DNA of 64,000 nucleotides from Polytrichum commune (taxonomy: Eukaryota; Streptophyta; Polytrichopsida; Polytrichales; Polytrichaceae), in NCBI GenBank assembly GCA_950295325.1, contig OX485804.1:33416001-33480000 (forward strand), in the 5' to 3' direction. Both the position numbers and the translations under genes were made by a program. Shown piece by piece: positions 11,201 through 15,862 of the stretch (the stretch's first letter is position 1; each line of letters opens with the position of its first letter). The notes beneath the pieces are model-generated. The model did no database searches, was not told the origin of the DNA, and was given only the letters and a program-made list of their open reading frames with translations.

Positions 11201-12142
11201 GGGGAATTAAAACGGAAGCCCACCAATGGAGACATTAAACTTTGCATCTCCAAAGACAAAGGGATTAAATGGTTGACAACCGTACACCATCAAGGAAACC
11301 CACATCTCTCAATGGACGAGATGATCTCACAAGTCAACACAGGACCATATTGGTGGCCCACAATTCCTCCTGATATTGACTATTTATGCAGACATTGCAG
11401 GATTTGTTGGCCCGATCAAATCACAGGACGGATGGTCGGGTGCACCACGATCACAGCGAAAAGGGAAAACGAACAAGACTGGAGAACCCCCTACATTGAT
11501 TACTTAAAACATGGTCGCTTGACCACAGAAGCGTCCACTACGCAACGACAACAAATAGCAATACGCAGCCGACCTTTCATGTTAAACCAAAACGGGACAC
11601 TAATCAAAGAGGGTCCAGACGGCATGCGGAGAACATGCGTGGCTGGACCAGTGACCACAACTATCATTGCGGAAGCTCATGAGGGTATAGCCGGAGGACA
11701 TTTTTCAGCTAGAATCACCCTCCACAAGATTTTGACCGCTTTGTATTGGTGGCCCACCATGAAGCGAGATGTTCATTTATATTGCACTCAATGTGATATA
11801 TGCCAAAGGGTTGGTCCTAAAGTATCCACAAACCTCCAACCCTTACACCCTACAATGCCTACTGAGGTATTTCAAAAATGGGGTTTGGATTTCATTGGAC
11901 CAGTCAATCCGCCAGCTAAAGGCACCAAAAATCGGTACATCATTACGGCCACCAACTACACCACCAAATGGGTTGAGGCCAGAGCTTTGAAAGATAACAC
12001 GGCGAAGTCAACAGCCAAATTTCTCTTCGAAGAAATAATTACAAAATTCGGATGCCCATTGGAGTTCGTGAGCGACCAAGGAAGTCATTTTATTAATGAC
12101 ACTATCAAAGTACTCACCCAAGAATTTATGATTTTACATTGA
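2282..12142 (+). CDS. gag-pol: Gag-Pol polyprotein with eleven integrase HHCC modules, ending at an in-frame TGA
   Basis: One frame of 3286 codons. In order: acidic/basic N-terminus; proline run near residue 235; Gag domain about 270-400; lysine run near 450; three CX2CX4HX4C zinc knuckles starting at residues 488, 506 and 680 with an Arg/Tyr-rich stretch between the second and third; protease with DGGSG (Asp938); reverse transcriptase about 1270-1440 with FLDD (1402-1405); RNase H with Asp1550, Glu1590/Glu1592 and Asp1617 and a closing ADHLSR; then eleven repeated integrase N-terminal modules (1693 to about 3190); then the integrase core with Asp3203 and Asp3265. The TGA at 12140-12142 falls before the catalytic Glu, and the frame continues beyond it. 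Without the array, Pol would be of ordinary length. Gag and Pol are fused in one frame with no frameshift. The ATG at 2282 is the first in frame. Products should form cytoplasmic virus-like particles and a nuclear integration complex. Confidence 0.95.
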   Translation: MVDHEDTSSTRSTSPTPREQEAEKKHVERMHSREDRIRRTEQLKREREERYARRTRQRTTGSEESRYASEPPAIGSHTPKPSHHRSQSEGGGNGETSKEHEDLDEENLNQGESEENEDDLIIGTPLGTYVLRTKGTGKTTGTHTPVDKAQDKTHQENTTEEDIFDQRSWEKLRRNFEEQFSYEDSGFSGGSTQNQTDQEIKKPITQEEFDELRRKFEERLKQFQNLGINTRVSPPPPPPPNNNNPPGVGNNPTTSANMAAQQRRTKVPLPTYKGKTDPDTYMQEFNNVCLANQEDTDAIKLQLFPVTLKKRALEWYSQFGPNHFPDWPTLGTAFLMRFRSKKSEGEVIESLGSLKQKKDETVEEFYERVMVESSKINPQPSNQFKKAWFLNGLKKEYAKHIDLMPTDDLDEAKASARKLELGQMRKGRFHDESDSDDSSDDSEEERKKKKKKTKSKRNDSTKDDIKTLREEIEGLALGSRKFRTGIICRRCRNEGHYVQECQMKQCTNCNSLTHNTSECVYERHESRRPRDRRYGVNQVQPQANHRPGAITPRREMNERRVRFEPRIEFRRDERSPFREGDYRREAGGPYRGNEYRREERPYYRPNNNYRDEFRREGYIPYKTQDYRREDGYPYRGGPRGPINHDRYEYTRSLMDNNNTKAAPRTGFTGGPQRDGNPDECFYCHQKGHRKPDCPHFIKHQQELSGFRNPKPAVGANVVSPAVCVMTRGQRAAAEKGKEDSESDDSDDNDESSSGSSEKQEDHQKREENSEDERDDAFEDNERNKVIEKRPIGANSEEWKADREVHREVSKTIHEIQEEEGEALPTPEEFAPWYPEKEEAEKPVKRSPEKGGVPTATRARVDKILESVMNHTKANISIGQLLEIAPYCKKRVMAALTSQEEETEKPTSTYHVTAKAFDEEMPMISVIVKNIRVPNVLIDGGSGVNIITNTLRKKLGLDKIEPAPFTIKMADQRKVMPKGIIRDVRLDVGGIVIRTTLTVIDMVSTEDSYSLLLGRPWLKEAQAQHDWPLNKLTLTQGGSKVELSTQRTPALPPGRRPLNWEDYDWEMGLSDEEEAIVYEAFPELLPMGDFDLKSLRKLKESSCNTVGVDNPKKPGRPRANPGEQEKPRPRKATKKEQEAMEEKPVYPDQFYKVKEGDITVDVTPAAEAVKGKKIAGWTVEDEDLVKNLNLGTLEDPKLVKISKDLGEYEAKVKDLLLRFKDVFAFTYKDMKGIPPYVCEHKIELQPEAKPVRQMRYRMNPNYAAKVKEEIDKYLEAGFIYPVDKTEWLSPIVIVPKKNGKLRVCVDYRKLNAVTKVDPFPLPFTESILEAVAGHEMYTLMDGYSGYNQIMIALEDQLKTSFITEYGAFAYRVMPFGLMCAPATFQRGMMKIFADYLDKFMKVFLDDFTVYGTKEDHIEHLEKCLIKCRENGVSLNPEKCFFCVNSGRLLGHVVCQEGLLVDPKKVDVIGKLPPPTTVRGIRSFLGQATYHRKFIWMYAEITRPLYLLLKKGEKYIWTKSCQEAFEGVKKRLTTTPILITPNWAMEFHVHCDASNIAIGAVLAQNIHGDRDSPIYYASRLLNNAERNYSTTEREALAMIYSVGKFRHYLLANHVVFYVDHQALLYLVNRPVVSGRIARWMLLLQEYDFEVVYKPGRSHVMADHLSRIESGEDPSGVQDQFPDASLFMVHVQPFEDWRTPFIEYLTHGRLLSALTTSQEQDKIKQLSEPFVLNNETLKRVSITGKIQECIAGDIVEEIIGEAHEHEGTHVNYNTTWQNILRTPYWWPTRRKDVLAYCQECPICNMVNKGEIHDAISLADIEDPDNVLPNEPLEAGENLAGGADPDWTTPYVQYLTHGTKWEDDLPYEEQQLIAHRSQFYILKEGELHRIFQNNVVKRCMPGKYVKNYIKAFHIRENRHYSFDATLQLILREPYWWPTIAEDLSLFITLCTGCRGKGDELAPKEGSHEPTTSEGAVPYEETLNDWRTPIIEYLTQGEIKVGTLTRREHKEIIRRSEFFTMDKGKLRRLERNGKTKECIAGPQIKQWIEKMHTYQQKHLTADQTWFRISKGNRWWPTMGIYDVQNFIKYDCPTCREQFHNLASLFMVHVQPFEDWRAPFIEYLTHGKLLSVLATPKEQTKIWQLSEPFVLDEEKLMRVSISGKIQECVAGDIIEEIIGEAHEQDGVHYNLSTTWHYILCTPYWWPTRRRDVLEYCDECPVCKCADKGDVTGDVTPHDSEEDDDPLPVKPLEAQEDMTGKAEPDWTTPYVQYLTCQTYGTPWVNSLPLEERRLIAYRSRFFILKEGELHRMFHNGIVKKCIPGRYVRSYLKTLHIKENRHFSENATRQLALQGPYWWPTIAEDVSLLITLCTECEGQGEELPMEGSSTQPSNETDMIPYKETFYDWRTPIVEYLARGKFKMDAETQRRQRELLRDSEFFALEKGKLRKLEKNGMAKICIGGYQIKHYIGKMHVYRKAHLNDQYTWLRCLQGNRWWPTMGLCDIQMYIMYDCPSCRRRFRGPLHNIICGSIAVQPQDTKDWRKLLIEYLTYGYLKGPRISKNQYKKITRQSQEYFIEEGKLKRIFPDGDIKICIAGREIDEHLKGLHVTDSGEHLSMELMWHLVTFGPYWWPTCGADIKNLCNHKCLTCSNQLEFSKGKQNQSHLGKKEFQGTPTPDWRRPYMEYLTCEKIFTLNLTPEDKRAVEHSHKYFVFTDGTLQRIRKGGKNNQRCIPEAHVPRYLARIHGETKPHLAAMETWKAVATGEYWWPTWGVDVCNHLRDCKTCKGMGRWETQPAENQNSVVQESTHEPDWRLSVIQQLNSIEKLDHINNQEELGLTSFDTETYFVTEDGLKYRLPNGMVKMCITKEDAIDWVKRIYGYQVPPLPKEEIYTEIHKGPYWWPNISRDVEYTLNESRRYQDTLLPGFKIENYGTVLRSQKAHDWREPIIQHLKNPMELSNFAFHEELGVSREELPQYFLQEGELKRKPTNGDIKLCISKDKGIKWLTTVHHQGNPHLSMDEMISQVNTGPYWWPTIPPDIDYLCRHCRICWPDQITGRMVGCTTITAKRENEQDWRTPYIDYLKHGRLTTEASTTQRQQIAIRSRPFMLNQNGTLIKEGPDGMRRTCVAGPVTTTIIAEAHEGIAGGHFSARITLHKILTALYWWPTMKRDVHLYCTQCDICQRVGPKVSTNLQPLHPTMPTEVFQKWGLDFIGPVNPPAKGTKNRYIITATNYTTKWVEARALKDNTAKSTAKFLFEEIITKFGCPLEFVSDQGSHFINDTIKVLTQEFMILH
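7322..8569 (+). repeat. Three-module block, copy 1 (units 1-3)
   Basis: The block begins with codons for ASLFMVHVQPFEDW and covers HHCC units 1-3. The same opening recurs 1248 bases later at 8570, and units 1/4, 2/5 and 3/6 resemble each other far more than their neighbours. This indicates a block duplication after the units had diverged. Confidence 0.85.
8570..9834 (+). repeat. Three-module block, copy 2 (units 4-6)
   Basis: Diverged, in-frame copy of 7322-8569. The paired units keep the same special traits: units 1 and 4 have a tyrosine-cysteine before the CxxC, units 2 and 5 have WWPTIAED, and units 3 and 6 have RWWPTMG in place of YWWPT. Unit 7 opens with a related LHNIICGSIAVQPQD stretch, suggesting an older third round. 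Confidence 0.85.
12140..12142 (+). other. In-frame TGA inside the integrase catalytic core
   Basis: The TGA follows MILH and precedes KSTTYYPQ in the same frame. The second catalytic Asp (codon 3265) and the Glu after it (codon 3301 in the unbroken frame) are 35 residues apart, the normal D-D(35)E spacing, so no bases were gained or lost. A single transition from TGG or CGA would explain it. It removes the catalytic Glu and the C-terminal domain unless it is read through. Confidence 0.9.
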
Positions 12143-13273
12143 AAATCAACGACTTACTACCCACAGGCGAATGGGCAAGCTGAAAGTACTAACAAGGTGA
12201 TAAAAGTTGCCTTGACCAAAATGGTTAATGCCAATCGAACAGATTGGGATACCAAGTTACATGCAGCGCTTTGGGCCTATAGGACAGCCTATAAGGTTAC
12301 CACAAAGCACACTCCATTTTCATTAGTTTTTGGTACGGAAGCCTTATTGCCTATGGCTTACCTTCACCCTGATGTGTACCAAAAACGGAGCCAAGAAATT
12401 CATCCCATTCTCGAAAAGAGAATGGAACAACTCAGAGTTATGGATTTGACCCGACATGAAGCGGAAGAAAACATGAGACACATGCAAACCTTACGCAAAG
12501 AAAGACATGACCATCCAAAACCAAAGACACGTTGTCACCAATGTAAACAAGGAGCAACCAAGCCACCACAAAATGAGGCTAAGGAATCCGCACTCATGGA
12601 GAAAGAATCAGAGCAAGGGACTACACTCAAACCACGATTTTACCCCGGCCAACGAATCTTGTGGCATTTACGCCATAAAATACCCGGGCCCGGCAAATTC
12701 AAAATACGATGGGCAGGACCATACGTGATTAAACAACTCTATGACAACGGATCGGTGGACGTCACCACTTTACAAGGAGAAGAGTTGGGGCGAGTTAACA
12801 TGAACAAACTCAAACCATATCAAGAACCGGAGGCTACTCAAGCTTATGCTTTACAAATTCTAGCATGCCATCTGTTGGAAGCAGAGATTAAGGCAAAGAA
12901 ATCCCAAACTCAAAACAAGGATATTTCAAAGCCTCTATTGAACCCCTCTAACCAAGGAACGACCTCACATACCAAACCTCTACCATACCCGGATCAGGCT
13001 ACTCTGGATGAAGAAGACTTGGAGATACATCGTATCATGCTAGAAGGTTATTACGCGCAACCCACAAAGTTATGGGAGCAAGGTGTAACCCGACCACGCA
13101 ACCTTGGGACAAAAGGCACTCAGTCAACCAACGAATTGGTCAAACCACAAGGGACAAATGTATTTACGCCACCAAAGCCAACCTTGGATGGAGAAGTACA
13201 AAGGGATGCGGACCATGCCTATAAACACCCTACCCATGTGAAAGAGGGTAGGGAGGTGCATCCTCTTGAATAA
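12143..13273 (+). pseudogene. Integrase C-terminal part of pol, downstream of the in-frame TGA
   Basis: The pol frame continues without shift from the TGA at 12140 to a stop at 13271-13273; the first ATG after it is at 12197. It holds the catalytic Glu (in NGQAES, 12182), the AYRTA and HTPF motifs typical of plant Ty3 integrases, a basic linker, and a C-terminal domain with a GPYVI motif (GPY/F module, near 12715). The last about 120 residues after KLKPYQ are a low-similarity Gln/Lys-rich tail, part of which is duplicated downstream. No chromodomain is seen. As a separate protein it would lack both catalytic Asp residues, so it works only if the TGA is bypassed. Confidence 0.88.
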
Positions 13274-13500
13274 AGAAAACCACACACATCACCCCTAGGC
13301 AGAAGCTCGCCTAGGGCGACACACTGGGTTAGTAACCAGTGAGAGCCTTTTTACCACCTAAACACGGTAGAAAGTAATGGGAATAGACCATAACATGTTT
13401 ATGCGACAACAACAACAAAGTGTCGAATCAAGGAAGGAAGTCAAGACCACCTGGGACTCGAAAGTGCAAGGATACGACTAACTCGAACCACAAGTTGTAA
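12953..13500 (+). repeat. Post-pol tandem duplication, copy A
   Basis: Covers the end of pol and the following non-coding DNA. Its coding part (EEDLEIHRIMLEGYYAQP) matches EVEDLEIHQVLMEGYFAQP in copy B. Its non-coding part has two hairpins, 13293-13316 (CCCTAGGC/GCCTAGGG, 8-bp stem) and 13322-13341 (CACTGG/CCAGTG), followed by GAGCCTTTTTACCACCTAA. The offset to copy B is about 609 at the start and about 700 at the end, so an indel separates them. Confidence 0.8.
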
Positions 13501-13505
13501 TTAAG

Positions 13506-13976
13506 ATGCGGAACTCTTCAAAGAATAACACCACCAAATTCCTAATTACTACACTTTCTCAACCAAGTGAGGAGATCATCTCACACACCGAGTCCCCACC
13601 TCACCAAGACCAAGAAACTTCAGAGGTAGAGGACCTAGAAATACACCAAGTCTTAATGGAAGGGTATTTTGCTCAACCGATACAACAAAAGAGAAATACC
13701 TTAAACCTCATAAGTGACAACCAAATGAAAGAGAAAGAAACCAACCTACATACCATACAATTACAACACAAGAAAGATGCCTTAAACAGGCACGACCAAG
13801 GGAACGGAAAAGAAACCAACCTACATATCATCCAACTACCACCCTTATCCCAAGGGGGACTACTACCAAGATCAGGAGGAAATTTGGAAGCCGCCACCCC
13901 TATGAGGAATACAATCCATGCCCACTTTGCCATATCTAGCTCGGACCCCACTGGGGTGGAACCAATATACCAATAA
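13506..13976 (+). CDS. Small ORF derived from the duplicated pol tail, 156 aa, doubtful
   Basis: The first half of this frame (about residues 20-60) is a copy of the tail of pol, with the shared motif DLEIHxxxxEGY(Y/F)AQP. It also contains an internal duplication, with KETNLHTIQLQHKKDALN resembling KETNLHIIQLP downstream. No known domain, membrane segment or signal peptide is visible. It probably arose when the end of pol was duplicated, leaving an orphan frame. It could be a small accessory protein or simply untranslated. Confidence 0.35.
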   Translation: MRNSSKNNTTKFLITTLSQPSEEIISHTESPPHQDQETSEVEDLEIHQVLMEGYFAQPIQQKRNTLNLISDNQMKEKETNLHTIQLQHKKDALNRHDQGNGKETNLHIIQLPPLSQGGLLPRSGGNLEAATPMRNTIHAHFAISSSDPTGVEPIYQ

Positions 13977-14190
13977 AATTTGGAGGAAGATCCCTGGGCA
14001 AGACTCACCTGGGATCTCAACACTGGACTAGTAACCAGTGGGAGCCTTTTTATCACCTAAAACGATAAAAAGTAATGGAAGTGAATCATAACTTGATTAT
14101 GCACCAATAACAAATGTCAAAGCACCAAAGAAAATAATTTACTTCAAAAACTTGAAGAGTGAACACTACAACTAACCAAAGACCACACGA
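13562..14190 (+). repeat. Post-pol tandem duplication, copy B
   Basis: Diverged copy of 12953-13500. It repeats the acidic LEIH motif, the CACTGG/CCAGTG hairpin (14021-14040), and the following GGAGCCTTTTTATCACCTAA. The first hairpin (around 13991-14014) is only partly paired. Confidence 0.8.
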
Positions 14191-15862
14191 AGTACTTGAA
14201 GAGCGGAACACAGGCCCGGGTGGACACCAACTTAGCAACCATGTATAACCATATGAATGAATGCTGGATGAAACCCAATGGGGGAATGAACGTTGCTCGG
14301 GACGGAGTTGTGGAAGGTGTTAATGTCTTGAAAAATAATCTTAGGAAGGGAAGCGAAGGTGGATGGACGCTGAGACTTACATTGGAGGAAGTTTAGAAGG
14401 CAATGGATGAAGATTGGTTAGGATGAAGTCTGGACACTGTTGGTCGAGGACATTTTGAAGGACCAATTTTACTATGAGGAAGCCAACTATGAATGAGATT
14501 GGAAAAAATAAAATAAAATAAAATAAATTTTTTCGGATGATGAGTAAGATGAATGTTGATAAGCACAGATTTGATGACTTATTTTATGGACAAGGGAAGC
14601 TGGTTCCATGTCCTAGTACGTTAAAATTGGATAAGAGTTGAAATCTTATCAATGAACGCTGGACGAGAGATTGAGTCAAGGAAATCCGAGACGGAACGGG
14701 ATGAACAACTGATTGAATGGAGGTAGTTCGGAATGAAGTTTGGAAATTGTTGTTCGATGAAAACTTTGAGGGATGACTTTAGGGTTCAAGACAGAATTCC
14801 GTTCGTTAAATTTTAAAGGAATATCGAGATGGGTGAACGCCACTGTGCGTGCATGATGGTGACTTATTAAAGACCAAATGAATAAGGGCAGACAATTCCG
14901 TGTACGCTACATTTTCTCATCGGATAAATGGGAATGTGAGTTCAAAAAGCGTATAAGCGAATGAATTTGAATGGAATTACTTACGACTAAAGACTAAGTA
15001 AACGACAGGTGCAGAACAGTGAAGCCTAGATCGATGAAGAAGAACCAGCAGAAAATTTCAGAGGCATCAGCCGAGTTTACGAAATCCCCAACTCGGTTAA
15101 AGCTGCAGAAAAATTTACTGATTGTTTTAGAGGAATGTACATAATCTATACCAATTTCATAAAGAAAACCAAGAGGATGTCAACAGGTACCCGGTTGGAC
15201 AGGCAAACATTAAGCCCTCAACCAGTTATACCCAACCACCGCATCAGGTTCACATTCCGATTCAAGCACAAAAGCTTACAACTTTTAAAGTTCATCCATC
15301 AGAAGTTCATCCATCAGAAAAACAAAGACAACCATGTTCACCATATCACTCCGGGAGCTGCGTATAAAGACTGGAGAGAGTTGAATGCAAATTTTGGAAA
15401 ATATGTATATACGTGTCCGAATCATAAACAAAATACAGTATAAGACTAGGGAAACCAACTCCAATTTAGTTTTTTTTTGTTGGAGGGGTCCAACAAGTGG
15501 ACCCCAAGAAAATTGGGGATTCAAACCCCAAAGGGCGAATCCCACTTAAGAGTAACCAGGGTACCTACATCAACCCACTTACACACAGTTAGTCAAGATT
15601 TAACACAGAACTGACAAACAGATGAAGGCTTAGAGGAGAGGGCTTACCGGATGCCACCTCGGCATGTCAAGAAGCACCACCTCAGATGCCAGCTTGCACA
15701 AGGGATCTAACGCGGCCGCACCAAGAAGAACCCCCAAGCTTAGGGTTGAGAGCTCGGGGCTGTTCAAGACTCTCTCTTTTCAGTTGAAGTGCAGCGGTTG
15801 CAACAGTTACCCTGTTCCTCGCCGCTCAGCTAGTTTGGACCGCTAACCGAATCCTCATAACC
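14191..15862 (+). other. Non-coding stretch between pol and the 3' gene
   Basis: No convincing gene. It contains an AAAAT microsatellite (about 14504-14525) and two adjacent hairpins at 15485-15505 (GGGGTCC/GGACCCC) and about 15515-15533 (TTGGGG/CCCCAA). From about 15600 the DNA becomes GC-richer, like the gene that follows. A pyrimidine tract ending CTCTCTCTTTTCAG (to 15783) is a good splice-acceptor candidate 80 bases before the ATG of that gene. Bases 15050-15230 have a diverged relative at 25920-26115. Confidence 0.6.
15770..15783 (+). promoter_or_regulatory. Candidate 3' splice acceptor for the downstream gene
   Basis: CTCTCTCTTTTCAG is a strong polypyrimidine-AG acceptor just upstream of the ATG at 15863. 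In env-bearing retroelements the 3' gene is expressed from a spliced RNA; a donor in the leader or gag was not established. Confidence 0.4.

Larger units (their letters stand above)
7322..11830 (+). repeat. Tandem array of eleven integrase N-terminal (extension + HHCC) modules inside pol
   Basis: Each unit has a DWR/DWT-xPxxxYL start, a middle block (EGxLxR, then K-x-CI-x-G), H-x5/6-H, a (Y/R)WWP(T/N) core and CxxC. The DW motifs start at residues 1693, 1842, 1980, 2109, 2258, 2399, 2533, 2670, 2804, 2935 and 3066 (spacing 129-149). The WWP motifs begin at nucleotides 7622, 8069, 8483, 8870, 9326, 9740, 10145, 10556, 10955, 11348 and 11744. All are in one frame. Units 1-8, 10 and 11 keep two His and two Cys; unit 9 has lost all four. 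Unit 11 leads directly into the integrase core and is presumably the original. Ordinary retroviral and Ty3 integrases have a single such module, which binds zinc and helps multimerisation and end binding. Confidence 0.93.

Noticed and set aside
13322-13341. Hairpin followed by a T run, resembling a bacterial terminator
   Set aside because: The context is a plant retrotransposon; it is recorded as an RNA hairpin only.
15505-15535. GGGGATTCAAACCCC resembling a tRNA T-arm
   Set aside because: No acceptor, D or anticodon arms lie around it.
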